This document shows positions 37,563-46,088 of a stretch of DNA of 64,000 nt, one piece after another (the first letter of the stretch is position 1; every line of letters begins with the position of its first letter). The DNA is from Hyphococcus formosus. Lineage in GTDB: Bacteria > Pseudomonadota > Alphaproteobacteria > Caulobacterales > Parvularculaceae. Location: assembly GCF_046736345.1 (NCBI RefSeq), contig NZ_CP157210.1:1426001-1490000 (forward strand). Reading direction: 5' to 3'. The notes below the pieces were generated by a model. The model was not told the origin of the DNA and ran no database searches. It worked only from the letters and a program-made list of their open reading frames with translations. Both the position numbers and the translations under genes were made by a program.

Positions 37563-38278
37563 CCCGGAAAACGATTCAGAAACACAAGCAACGCGCCAAA
37601 CTCTCGCGATCAGACACAGGTTACGAGGTCGGGTATGGCAAGCCGCCGAAATCTTCTCGTTTCAAGAAGGGTAAGTCGGGCAATCCAAAAGGCCGTCCGA
37701 AAGGGTCTAAGAACCGCCGTCCCTACCTCAATGAAGAGCGGCTCAAGGACATCATTATTGAAGAAGCCTATCGCACCATCGACGTCGTCGAGGGCGGCAA
37801 AACCGTGTCCTATCCGATGGCACAAGCCGTGATACGAGCGCTCGCCGTCAATGCCGCCAAAGGGCAACTTAGGGCACAAGAATTGTTTACGAGCCTTCTC
37901 GCTTCGACAGAAGACGCAAACAATCAGCTCTATGCTGAATATTTTAACACAGTGATGTCGTACAAGCTGAACTGGGAGCGCGAGCTTGAAGACCGAAAAT
38001 TGACCGGTCGGACCGGCCCTGAGCCGATCCCTCACCCCGACCACATCGTGGTCGATATGAAGACAGGCTTGGTTGTGGTCAAAGGGCCCATGACGAAAGC
38101 AGAAAAGCGAATATACGACAAACTGCGGGAACAAAAGACGTGGGCATTGGAAGAAATCGAGGAACTCACCAAAGATCTAGAAACAGAAACCGATCCTGCC
38201 ATACGGAAATTAATGGAAGATGATATCCGGCGCGATACAGAGATGGTCGAGATAATCAGTCGGGTGATTACAGATTAA
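37559..38278 (+). CDS. DUF5681-domain protein
   Basis: This 239-residue protein has the DUF5681 start: RFKKGKSGNPKGRPKGSKNR near residue 30, very basic, followed by an alpha-helical body (LRAQELFTSLLASTED) and a charged coiled-coil-like end. The function is unknown; members commonly accompany ParB/methyltransferase genes and phage packaging genes, and the basic stretch suggests nucleic-acid binding. It starts at ATG 37559 within the stop of the methyltransferase gene. The last codons are also present at 19174-19215 in the collapsed copy. Confidence 0.85.
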   Translation: MTRKTIQKHKQRAKLSRSDTGYEVGYGKPPKSSRFKKGKSGNPKGRPKGSKNRRPYLNEERLKDIIIEEAYRTIDVVEGGKTVSYPMAQAVIRALAVNAAKGQLRAQELFTSLLASTEDANNQLYAEYFNTVMSYKLNWERELEDRKLTGRTGPEPIPHPDHIVVDMKTGLVVVKGPMTKAEKRIYDKLREQKTWALEEIEELTKDLETETDPAIRKLMEDDIRRDTEMVEIISRVITD

Positions 38279-38579
38279 ACACCTTTATTTTGCGAACCTA
38301 ATTGTTCGCTCCATTACCTTCTCAGACTCAAACCGTGACGTCGAAAATTAAATTTTCAATCTCCCGAGCGACTCTCCATTTTTTCAGGACAAGACCAAAA
38401 CCTTGTGCCGAGCCAATGAAGACGTGTGATTGAACTGTGTTCCCTACCTATCTTGTCCGGTCCAATTTATACTGGTGAATAGATAGAATTACCGAACAGC
38501 ATCGACCATCTAGGACGTTGCTTTTATGGGCCTACTCCTAGTCCCAATTTCGCACGCATTTTGTCTTTATGCTGAGATC
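38279..38579. other. Intergenic region between DUF5681 gene and YkvI-like gene
   Basis: This is a convergent gap of 301 bp. Apart from the hairpin at its right end (38570-38596) I see no gene, no long repeat and no clear terminator for the plus-strand pair. Confidence 0.35.
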
Positions 38580-38596
38580 CTATTTTGATCTCAGCA
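38570..38596 (-). terminator. Hairpin at the stop codon of the YkvI-like gene
   Basis: TGCTGAGATC and GATCTCAGCA form a perfect 10-bp stem with a 7-nt loop containing the TAG stop. It ends the long D-amino-acid operon. The downstream bases (TAAAGACAAAATG) are not T-rich, so termination may be partly factor-dependent. Confidence 0.5.
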
Positions 38597-39662
38597 CTTT
38601 GTAGGCTCCGACTGTGGCTAGGGGGAATACCACGACCGCAAGGAATAAATAGGACATTGCCATGTACCCCTTCGCAATCAAGCTAATCACACCAAACGCA
38701 TCGGCGAGAAAAACTGCCGTCGTTAAAATACCAACCGCAATTAGAAAGCGCCACATTTTTGGTAATAACCTGCCCCGCTCGGCGAGACTCGATGCAATAC
38801 GCTCGTTAATCGAGTGAACAAGCCCGGTTCCGGTTTCTACAAACGTACCAAAGAGGATAATTTGAAAGAAAATGAAAAACATCGGAGATTGCACGAGTCG
38901 TAGCAATTCCGTGACAGGGACCGCTGCATCAATGATATCTGGATAGCCAGCCAACATCGCAATGAATAGGAATATTGCTGGTACCATCCCGATGACGCTG
39001 GCCAAAATTCCCGCCGTTATTGCTTGCCCTCGGGTTTCAATATGGCGCAACGCAAATAGCAATGGCGCGAGAACGACGAAATTATATGCCGCGTAACGCA
39101 GACCATCACCACCCCAATCGCCAGTGACGGCCCCATCGTCAAAATGATCACTAATAGCCTGACCGTGGCCAAACATTACCCAAATCAACAAAACAGCATA
39201 CATAACGTAAAGCAATAGTGACCAGAAAGACAGTACACGCTCTATTATGCTACTGCCTAGAAACGCCAAAACACCGACCCCGGCCAGCAAACCAATTGTA
39301 CCGACAATTGGCGGCAATCCAAAATTGTCATTAATAATTTCGCCCGACGCAGACCCAACCACTGCAATAACGAGTAAAGCCAATAATAAATAGGCGACTT
39401 CAAACAATCGCCAGAATGGCCCGATTAGGTAGCGAAAGAAGCTACGATAATCATAGGCCTTGGCCGACCGAGCACAATCAAAAGCGATAGCCAATAGAAA
39501 ACACCAGACGGCGATCGTTACAGCCATCCCAAGCAAGCCACCTATAGGTCCATGCGATAAAAAGAACTCAACAATTTCACGGCCCGTCCCATATCCACCG
39601 CCGATTAAGACCGATTGAAAAACCAGGCCCGGCAACAAATAAATCTGAAAAACTCGTTTCAT
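38580..39662 (-). CDS. YkvI-like multi-pass membrane transporter
   Basis: This protein of about 360 residues is nearly all hydrophobic, with about ten membrane helices. It opens RVFQIYLLPGLVFQSVLIGG and then GYGTGREIVEFF; the glycine-rich broken first helix is typical of the APC/LeuT-fold YkvI group. ATG 39662 overlaps the epimerase stop (ATGA), so it is coupled to the DgcN-DgcA pair. It is the last gene of the operon and the only inner-membrane carrier there. It therefore most likely imports a D-amino acid, N-acyl amino acid or dipeptide, which is inference from position. Transport by YkvI proteins has not, to my knowledge, been shown in detail. Confidence 0.75.
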   Translation of the reverse strand: MKRVFQIYLLPGLVFQSVLIGGGYGTGREIVEFFLSHGPIGGLLGMAVTIAVWCFLLAIAFDCARSAKAYDYRSFFRYLIGPFWRLFEVAYLLLALLVIAVVGSASGEIINDNFGLPPIVGTIGLLAGVGVLAFLGSSIIERVLSFWSLLLYVMYAVLLIWVMFGHGQAISDHFDDGAVTGDWGGDGLRYAAYNFVVLAPLLFALRHIETRGQAITAGILASVIGMVPAIFLFIAMLAGYPDIIDAAVPVTELLRLVQSPMFFIFFQIILFGTFVETGTGLVHSINERIASSLAERGRLLPKMWRFLIAVGILTTAVFLADAFGVISLIAKGYMAMSYLFLAVVVFPLATVGAYKVLRSK

Positions 39663-40648
39663 TGGCTGCCGCCCCAAAATTTATGGCGTGGGGGGTGAGC
39701 ATACCCGTCAGAATAGGTTAGGCCTTCGCGATAATCATCGCGCAAATGCAGCGGCCCATCAAGATCAACAAAGTCGCAATATTGAGCGACATAAAGAGCT
39801 GGCATCATCGAAAGAGACGTACCAATCATATTTCCGACCATCAGCGTTTTGTCTGCTTGTTTCGCGGCTTCCACAAGCGCAAGCGCTTCAGTCAATCCGC
39901 CGGTCTTATCTAGTTTAATATTGATCATGTCGTATTTTGAAAGCGCTGCTGGCAATTCTCCGCGATGCAGGCAGCTTTCGTCAGCACACAGCGGTATAGG
40001 CGAGCGAAAGCCATCAAGATCGTCATCTTGTCCCCTGGGCAGCGGCTGTTCTACCATTGCCACACCCAGATCGACAAATGCCGGTAAAACCTCTGTAAGT
40101 TGTTCAATTGTAAAACCCTGATTTGCGTCAATGACCAGCGTAGCGTCTGGACGCGCTTCACGAATGGCGCGCATTCGCTCTACTGGCTGGTCCCCGTTTA
40201 GCTTTACTTTGAGGTTTTTAAAGGTGGTAGCGGCGATTGCTTTTTCCGCCATGGCTTCCGGTGTGGCTTCTAAGCCGATGGTCGCAACCGTTTGAACCGG
40301 TTTGAGATCGATCCCAGTCAACTCGGAAACACTCTTCCCATTTATCTTACCTTCCAAATCCCAAAGTGCACAATCTATTGCATTGCGTGCACCGGATGCG
40401 GGCATCGCCTCCAACAATTCCTGCCGCGATAGACCCGCTTCTATTGAGCCACGTACTTTTTCGATTTCATCAAGCAGGCTCTTTGAGGTTTCATTTAAAT
40501 AGTAAACACCGATCCCCTCGCCGCGACCGACGACACCCCCCTCTTCAATCTCCACTACAACCGGCTCTACCTCTTCAAATGTAACGCCAGTGATTCGAAA
40601 TGGCGCTTTTAACAGCCAAACAGTTTTGTACACACTGACGCGCCTCAT
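39659..40648 (-). CDS. dgcA: Dipeptide epimerase / DgcA-like racemase (enolase superfamily)
   Basis: This 329-residue enzyme belongs to the muconate-lactonising/mandelate-racemase type enolase group. Residues visible are the KxK acid/base lysine (NLKVKLNG), the metal ligands Asp in IDANQG, Glu in MVEQPLP and Asp in CADESC, and the second lysine in INIKLDKTGGL. This pattern is that of L-Ala-D/L-Glu epimerases. Paired with a DUF1611 protein it fits the DgcA role described in marine bacteria: racemising N-acetyl-D-glutamate after DgcN acetylates D-Glu. The dipeptide role cannot be excluded. It starts at ATG 40648 in the DgcN stop (ATGA); a TTG at 40654 is less likely. Confidence 0.85.
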   Translation of the reverse strand: MRRVSVYKTVWLLKAPFRITGVTFEEVEPVVVEIEEGGVVGRGEGIGVYYLNETSKSLLDEIEKVRGSIEAGLSRQELLEAMPASGARNAIDCALWDLEGKINGKSVSELTGIDLKPVQTVATIGLEATPEAMAEKAIAATTFKNLKVKLNGDQPVERMRAIREARPDATLVIDANQGFTIEQLTEVLPAFVDLGVAMVEQPLPRGQDDDLDGFRSPIPLCADESCLHRGELPAALSKYDMINIKLDKTGGLTEALALVEAAKQADKTLMVGNMIGTSLSMMPALYVAQYCDFVDLDGPLHLRDDYREGLTYSDGYAHPPRHKFWGGSQ

Positions 40649-41700
40649 GACCAATTCTCCGACAAAATACGATCGACTATAGGGGCAGCACCGGTTTTTA
40701 TCGGGTCGATTACTGGAAGATCGGTTTCCTTATGATACTGATCAAATAGCGCAGTACGCTCTTGATCAGATAGGCCGCTCGAATTCACGGACACACCGAC
40801 AAATCGTACCGATGGATTTACCCGTCGCGCCAAAATAAGATTCAGCTCTATTGCTTCGGATAGGGAGACAATCGGATAGCTCCCCGCGTCGCCAATATGA
40901 TGAGAGCGTTTTGGATCGTGGCACAAAACAAGTGCATCCGGCTGGGATCCGTGGAGTAGTCCCAAACTTACGCCCGCAAAACTCGGGTTCGTTAAAGCAC
41001 CCTGTCCTTCAATAATATCCCAGTGGTCCGGCTTCGCATCGGGCGAAACAACTTCGGCGGCACCAGAGACGAAATCGGACACGACCGCATCAATCGGGAC
41101 GCCTTTGCCTGCGATAAGGATGCCAGTTTGGCCAGTCGCGCGAAAATCCGCGTCGAGACCCCGCGCTCGCATTTCTCGTTCAATACCGAGTGCGGTGTAT
41201 TTTTTTCCAACCGCACAGTCTGTTCCGACCGTAAGTAAACGTTTACCCGAGCGCTTATCTCCCGTCCCGATTGGTAGGCTTGGCGGTGGTGTGCGAACAT
41301 CAATTAGACGCGCACCGCTTTCAGTCGCGGCCGAAACAAGGTGAGGAAATGTTGATAGCTTGACATGCATTCCTGACACTATGTCAAGGCCAATCTTCGC
41401 GGCCGTCACAAGGTCATTGATCCATGCCTCGGGTATCTTTCCTCCACTTGGCGCAACGCCAATTATCAATGACTGCGCGCCGGATTTAGCCAGATCTTCT
41501 ATTGTCAGATCCGGAATTCCACCGTCAATTTTTGCGCCTGCCAACCGAATTTGTCCGATACACAAATCGCGGCGCCATTCGATCAATCCAAGCCCCGTTT
41601 TGGCGAAGCCGACCGTTTCCACATCGCCAAAATAGATGGCATATGGTGCTCGAAAAACAACCTGCTCGACAGCCACTATCATTTTATCCTGACTGCTCAT
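40645..41700 (-). CDS. dgcN: DUF1611 protein, DgcN-like D-glutamate N-acetyltransferase
   Basis: This 351-residue protein has the two-domain DUF1611 layout: a Rossmann-like N-terminal half (SLIIGVAPSGGKIPEAWIND), then a P-loop domain (LLTVGTDCAVGKKYTALGIE). Conserved segments include DFRATGQTGILIAGKGV, DHWDIIEGQGAL and LGLLHGSQPDALVLCHD. In characterised pairs DgcN transfers acetyl to D-Glu and DgcA then inverts the centre. The gene order DgcN-DgcA with ATGA overlap matches. Its own ATG overlaps the amidohydrolase stop by 4 bases (41697-41700). Older annotation calls this family NAD-dependent epimerase or ATP-binding protein. Confidence 0.85.
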   Translation of the reverse strand: MSSQDKMIVAVEQVVFRAPYAIYFGDVETVGFAKTGLGLIEWRRDLCIGQIRLAGAKIDGGIPDLTIEDLAKSGAQSLIIGVAPSGGKIPEAWINDLVTAAKIGLDIVSGMHVKLSTFPHLVSAATESGARLIDVRTPPPSLPIGTGDKRSGKRLLTVGTDCAVGKKYTALGIEREMRARGLDADFRATGQTGILIAGKGVPIDAVVSDFVSGAAEVVSPDAKPDHWDIIEGQGALTNPSFAGVSLGLLHGSQPDALVLCHDPKRSHHIGDAGSYPIVSLSEAIELNLILARRVNPSVRFVGVSVNSSGLSDQERTALFDQYHKETDLPVIDPIKTGAAPIVDRILSENWS

Positions 41701-43430
41701 TTCCTATAATCCTCGTCATTGGATTGAAAACCAGGACCACGCACGACCCGGCCAGGTTTTGCGCCCGTGTGAACGCCATCGCGAACCACTTGCTCACCAT
41801 TTACGAAGACATGATCAACGCCCACGGAAAGTTGGTGCGGGTTCTCGAAGGTAGCGTAGTCCGTAATTGTTTCCGGATTAAAGACGACTATGTCTGCGTA
41901 ATAACTCTTTTTCAAAAGACCACGGTCCTCAATTTTTAAATTTTCAGCTGGAAGTGATGTCAATCGACGTATCGCCTCCTCCAGAGAAATTATCTTTTCA
42001 TCGCGAACATATTTTCCTAGCAGGCGCGCGAATGTCCCATAGGCGCGCGGATGTACGCTTTCCTTGAGAAAAACACCTTCAGGTGCAAGCGTCGGAGCAT
42101 CCGATTGAAAACTAACCCATGGCTGCGCGATCTGTTTACGTATATTTTCTTCAGACATCATAAAATAGACAGCTTCGACCCGACTACCATCTTCGATCAC
42201 AAGGTCGATCATCGTTTCCGCTGGGCTTGTGCCCCGCATTGCCGCGACTTCCGCCAGTGTTTTACCAGTTAGCGGCTGCAGGTCTGGATTCCGAAAACCG
42301 ACAAGGAGAACTCCGTCCGCGCCGCCCGATGCAAGATAAATATTCTCCCACTCATCTGTAGGTGTTTCTATTTCGACGAGGAGCTGTTCGCGTATTTTCG
42401 GATCTTTCATCCGCTCGACCCAAGCCTCATAACCGCCTTCCTGAACCCATGGTGGCATACCGGCATTCAGCCCCGTACTTCCCGCAGTATAGGTGTACAT
42501 ATTGGCACGGATATCGACACCATTAGCACGAGCCGCGTTTACCATCCGAAGGACAGTATCCATTTTCGAGAAATTTTCCTGACCAGCTGCTTTTAAGTGA
42601 TAGATTTCGACGCCGGCGCCAGTGGCTTCAGCAATTTCTAAAACCTCCTCTACGCCTTCTACCAATTTCGCGCCTTCGGAACGCATATGCGTAATATATG
42701 AACCGCCGTAGTCCTCGGCGGTGTCGACGAGCGCGATCAGTTCTTCCGTCTGCGCGTAAAATGCAGGAGCATATATCAATGACGACCCGACCCCCATGGC
42801 ACCTTCTTCCATCGCGAATGCCACATCCGCTTGCATGGCTTTTAATTCTTCTTCGGTCGGGGCACGGTCCTCGAAGCCCAAATGTTTTATCCGTAAGGTC
42901 GTCGCCCCGACAAAAGAAGCAACATTTGGTGAAACACCACGTTCTTCGAGATACTGTAAATATTCTCCGAGCGTCGACCATTTGATGTCATACTGAATGT
43001 TGGTTTGGCTTTTCAGCTGACCTTCTTTCATTTTCTCAGTCCACGGACCCATGGACCAACCTTCACCAAAAACCTCAAGCGTTACACCTTGCGTGATATC
43101 CGATAGCGAACGACCGTCTTCAATTAAAGACTCAGGTCCCCAACTCAGCATGTTGATGAAGCCGGGTGAAACGGCTCGGCCGGTAGCATCAATAATTGTA
43201 TCCGCCTTCGCGTCGTCCAATTCGCCGATCGCAACGATCAGATCACCGTCAATCGCAATGTCGAGTTCCTGACCGGGGGAACCGGATCCGTCATAAAGGA
43301 CACCATTTGCAATAATCGTGTCATAAGTCGGCACGTTTTTCTCAACCGGCTCATTCGCCGCGGTACAGGCTTGCGCCATTACAATCGAGCCGCAGCTCGC
43401 GGTCATAAATATGCGCCATTTAGAAATCAT
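41697..43430 (-). CDS. N-acyl-D-amino-acid deacylase-like amidohydrolase, exported
   Basis: This 577-residue metal-dependent amidohydrolase has a signal peptide or lipoprotein-like start (ending QACTAANE), so it is probably periplasmic. The D-aminoacylase family is suggested by DTIIANGVLYDGSGSP, YITHMRSEGAKLVE, EIYHLKAAGQENF and VSFQSDAPTLAPEG. The usual PGFIDxHTH metal motif is here PGFINMLSWGPESLIEDG, lacking both His, and the TTVVxGxCG motif is TLEVFGEGWS. The remaining two His (ITHM and IYHLK) and Asp (QSDAP) are kept. It should free a D-amino acid from an N-acyl form if active. It overlaps DgcN by 4 bases and is 60 bp after the serine hydrolase. Confidence 0.85.
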   Translation of the reverse strand: MISKWRIFMTASCGSIVMAQACTAANEPVEKNVPTYDTIIANGVLYDGSGSPGQELDIAIDGDLIVAIGELDDAKADTIIDATGRAVSPGFINMLSWGPESLIEDGRSLSDITQGVTLEVFGEGWSMGPWTEKMKEGQLKSQTNIQYDIKWSTLGEYLQYLEERGVSPNVASFVGATTLRIKHLGFEDRAPTEEELKAMQADVAFAMEEGAMGVGSSLIYAPAFYAQTEELIALVDTAEDYGGSYITHMRSEGAKLVEGVEEVLEIAEATGAGVEIYHLKAAGQENFSKMDTVLRMVNAARANGVDIRANMYTYTAGSTGLNAGMPPWVQEGGYEAWVERMKDPKIREQLLVEIETPTDEWENIYLASGGADGVLLVGFRNPDLQPLTGKTLAEVAAMRGTSPAETMIDLVIEDGSRVEAVYFMMSEENIRKQIAQPWVSFQSDAPTLAPEGVFLKESVHPRAYGTFARLLGKYVRDEKIISLEEAIRRLTSLPAENLKIEDRGLLKKSYYADIVVFNPETITDYATFENPHQLSVGVDHVFVNGEQVVRDGVHTGAKPGRVVRGPGFQSNDEDYRK

Positions 43431-43490
43431 TCTTTCCTCCCAACTTTTAATATTTTGTTTGAACGATCTGGGTTGTTCCAGATCGTAATC

Positions 43491-45026
43491 TTAATCGACC
43501 CGCGTGAAGCGAATGGCATCAGTTTGTGGACCGGGAAACTCAAGTTCTATCGCACTGACGTTAGCTCGACTGTTCAATACAGCGGTAATGATGACGGGTG
43601 CCAGTGCCGCAGACTCCCGCGCTGTATCATTTGTATGTAGATCAAACGATAATCCGCGATGCGGTTTTAAGTCCGATGGATTTCCGGTACCGAATTGAGA
43701 GGTTAGCCTACCATCGACTTCGTTGATTATTATTTCACCATATAAAGGTGATCGAAACCTTCCGACCATTTCTGTGTGGTCAAAGGCAACCATTGCCGCA
43801 GGGTCGTGTGAACGGTTATGCAACACACGGAGACCATTTCTTTGTTTGCGGCGTTTTTCTAATGCCTCAACAAAATTGCCAATATAGTCTCCCGCATCTA
43901 ACCCTAGTAGGCGGTCAAGGATCCAATATGCAACATGAGTACGAACATCCGCATACGATTCGCCATTGGTTAAAACGGCAACGCAAACTTTTTCCTCTGG
44001 TATGAAGACGATTGTGGACGCCATGCCCTGAATGGCACCACCATGCTCATAGGCGATATGTGCATCCCCATAATTTTTACGCTCTAACCCTAATGCGTAA
44101 GCGTTATGATGCGTGCCTGCATGTCCGGTTTTCTTTAGCGGCAGAAAGGTTTTTCTTTCGCGGACTGCATCTATCACCTTTTCGGGGACAATCTGCTCAC
44201 CGCGAAACTCACCATTCGCCAACTGCATTTGGCACCAGCGGGCCATGTCCTGCGCGGTTGAATTGATTGACCCGGCCGGTGCCATATGATCGAGATTGTA
44301 ATAGGTCGTCGGTATCGCTTCATTATCGGTGAGATAATGGGGCGTTGCGACATTGCGCATACTCGTAAGCACCGCTGCGCTCGTATTGGTACGCCTCATC
44401 TTAAGGGACGCAAATAGTCTTTCCTCAAGAAAATCATCCCAACTTTTGTCCGTAACCGCAGGAATTGCCTGACCCGCTGCGAGATACATGAAATTATTGT
44501 AGAGATATCCTGCTCGAAACGGAACTTCTGACTGTATTCGCTCGATGACTGCGAGCATCTCATCACGGGATGCGCCTGATTTCGAAAACCAGGCGACGTC
44601 CGCGCGCTCAAGTCCCGTTCGGTGTGAGAGCGCATCATTCAAAGAAAGCATTGAGAATAAATAGGGATCAGAAAAACGGAGCCCCGGAACATATTGTGTT
44701 AATGGAGCATTCCAACTTAATCGCCCCTCCTCCACCAATAACCCAAGCGCAATTGCTGTAAAGTTCTTGCTCATGGAGCCGATGGCAAAAACCGTATCTT
44801 CGTCGACAAGCTTCTTGGTTCCCGCTTCGCGGACCCCGAAACCGCGCGTCAAGACAACATCACCCTCCTTCACAATCGCAATCGCGACCCCGGGCGTATG
44901 AGAGATGTTCATTACCTCGTTAACAAATGGCTCAAGTTCCGATAGCACATCATTAGCCGCGCTTACCGATGTAAGCGTCACAAAGCTGAACGCAGCAAAC
45001 GCAAGAGACCTTTTTAGAAAACTCAT
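43491..45026 (-). CDS. Serine beta-lactamase-fold hydrolase (class C/DD-peptidase type), exported
   Basis: This 511-residue protein has a signal peptide (AFAAFSFVTLTSVSAAND). The SxxK motif is SMSK near residue 83 (AIGSMSKNFTAIALG), and YNN of LYNNFMYLA near 170 supplies the YxN-type Tyr. EHGGAIQGM supplies an HxG-like third motif in place of KTG. A C-terminal domain of about 120 residues (EMVGRFRSPLYGEIIIN) resembles DUF3471. The family includes D-aminopeptidases, esterases and DD-carboxypeptidases. In this operon a D-amino-acid-releasing peptidase is likely, though a true beta-lactamase cannot be excluded. It overlaps the esterase stop by 4 bases (45023-45026). Confidence 0.85.
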   Translation of the reverse strand: MSFLKRSLAFAAFSFVTLTSVSAANDVLSELEPFVNEVMNISHTPGVAIAIVKEGDVVLTRGFGVREAGTKKLVDEDTVFAIGSMSKNFTAIALGLLVEEGRLSWNAPLTQYVPGLRFSDPYLFSMLSLNDALSHRTGLERADVAWFSKSGASRDEMLAVIERIQSEVPFRAGYLYNNFMYLAAGQAIPAVTDKSWDDFLEERLFASLKMRRTNTSAAVLTSMRNVATPHYLTDNEAIPTTYYNLDHMAPAGSINSTAQDMARWCQMQLANGEFRGEQIVPEKVIDAVRERKTFLPLKKTGHAGTHHNAYALGLERKNYGDAHIAYEHGGAIQGMASTIVFIPEEKVCVAVLTNGESYADVRTHVAYWILDRLLGLDAGDYIGNFVEALEKRRKQRNGLRVLHNRSHDPAAMVAFDHTEMVGRFRSPLYGEIIINEVDGRLTSQFGTGNPSDLKPHRGLSFDLHTNDTARESAALAPVIITAVLNSRANVSAIELEFPGPQTDAIRFTRVD

Positions 45027-45979
45027 TGTGCGCTCTCCGCCGGTTTCGCGCCGCGCAAAAGGCGTAGCCCCCGGGCATAGGCCGCAGCAGCCGCATCCAC
45101 ATGACCAAGACCGTTGTGAATTTCGCTATGCAATGTGAGATTCTCGTACGCCCGGCTATTCAGCACACCGCCTAACTGCGCCTGCCCACTTATGACACGT
45201 CCGAGCGCTTCGATATAAGGATGGTCAATCTCAAGCGAACCAGAAGACATGTAAATACCGACATCTAAATCGTCATTTTTATCCGCAAAGCGCCGCTCCT
45301 GACGAAATACTTCGCCATCACCATAGGCTAGCGCTGGACTTGAAATAATATAGTTCGAAAAGGGCGATGCTTCTTGGAAAACTGTCCACGCCGCGAAAAA
45401 TCCACCAGCGGACACACCACCCAAGGTAAGATCATTTTGATCTATACGGAACGGCCCGGACAGAGTTGGCAATAGCTCACCGGCGATAAATTCTAAGAAC
45501 TCATCAGCGCCGCCGAGACAATCCTTTGGTGTCAATTTCCATTCGCGACAGGATTGCTCAATCGTCTTCCCGAACGGATCTTTTAGGTTCCATCCAGATG
45601 TGGAGAACTCGTGAACACGCCGTCTATTATAAGCAGCATATCCCTCTTCGAATGGCGTTCCGATGGCCACCAAAATCATTGGCTTGCCCAACTCGGCTTC
45701 GACTGCATTAAGCGCAAAATTCGCGGCGGAAAAAAATCTATTCCCATCGGTAATCACAAGCGCAGGAAATTTTGCGTCGGGGTTTTCTCTGAACTGACGC
45801 GGAAATCGAATAGTAATGTCGTAGAGTCTTCCGGTGACCTTCGACCGGTAACTAAACGCCTGCACCCCTTGGGACGGTAACGCCCGCGCCGTCAGTTCAC
45901 CCACCGCTAATTGATTTTCAGCGGCACCTACCGAAATGTTCAGTACAAATAATATTGCGATTGCGACCAGGCGCATCAT
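45023..45979 (-). CDS. Exported alpha/beta hydrolase of the esterase D/Fes-like type
   Basis: This 318-residue secreted hydrolase has a short signal peptide (RLVAIAILFVLNISVGAAE). It has the putative-esterase fold: VITDGNRFFSAANFAL, VAIGTPFE, the nucleophile motif GGVSAGGFFAAW, VGIYMSSGSLE, and HNGLGHVDAA containing the histidine. Homologues cleave siderophore esters or other acyl esters. ATG 45979 has AGAGGT 6 bases upstream; earlier frames up to 46129 lack support. It is the first gene after the TBDR and overlaps the serine hydrolase by 4 bases, so it belongs to the scavenging operon. Its substrate is unknown. Confidence 0.85.
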   Translation of the reverse strand: MMRLVAIAILFVLNISVGAAENQLAVGELTARALPSQGVQAFSYRSKVTGRLYDITIRFPRQFRENPDAKFPALVITDGNRFFSAANFALNAVEAELGKPMILVAIGTPFEEGYAAYNRRRVHEFSTSGWNLKDPFGKTIEQSCREWKLTPKDCLGGADEFLEFIAGELLPTLSGPFRIDQNDLTLGGVSAGGFFAAWTVFQEASPFSNYIISSPALAYGDGEVFRQERRFADKNDDLDVGIYMSSGSLEIDHPYIEALGRVISGQAQLGGVLNSRAYENLTLHSEIHNGLGHVDAAAAAYARGLRLLRGAKPAESAQ

Positions 45980-46044
45980 CTTGCTACCTCTTTTCACGAA
46001 GACACCACGCGGAAAAGCCACGCACCTCAATAGAAGACTGATGA

Positions 46045-46082
46045 GAACCCCAAACCCACAGTTGCGCCCTGGGTTTGGGTTC
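46045..46082 (+). terminator. Strong hairpin between TBDR and esterase genes
   Basis: A stem of 13 pairs with one bulge (GAACCCCAAACCCA / TGGGTTTGGGTTC) is followed on the plus strand by CATTTTTT, i.e. a classic intrinsic-terminator shape on the strand opposite the genes. For the operon itself it is a hairpin 10 bp after the receptor stop that could stabilise the upstream message or reduce read-through. Confidence 0.5.
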
Positions 46083-46088
46083 CATTTT

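Noticed and set aside
37610..38134. Minus-strand open frame of 174 codons
   Set aside because: Wholly antisense to the DUF5681 gene, with no recognisable domain.
41502..41939. Plus-strand open frame of 145 codons
   Set aside because: Antisense to the DUF1611 and amidohydrolase genes; composition and lack of start signal mark it as a shadow frame.
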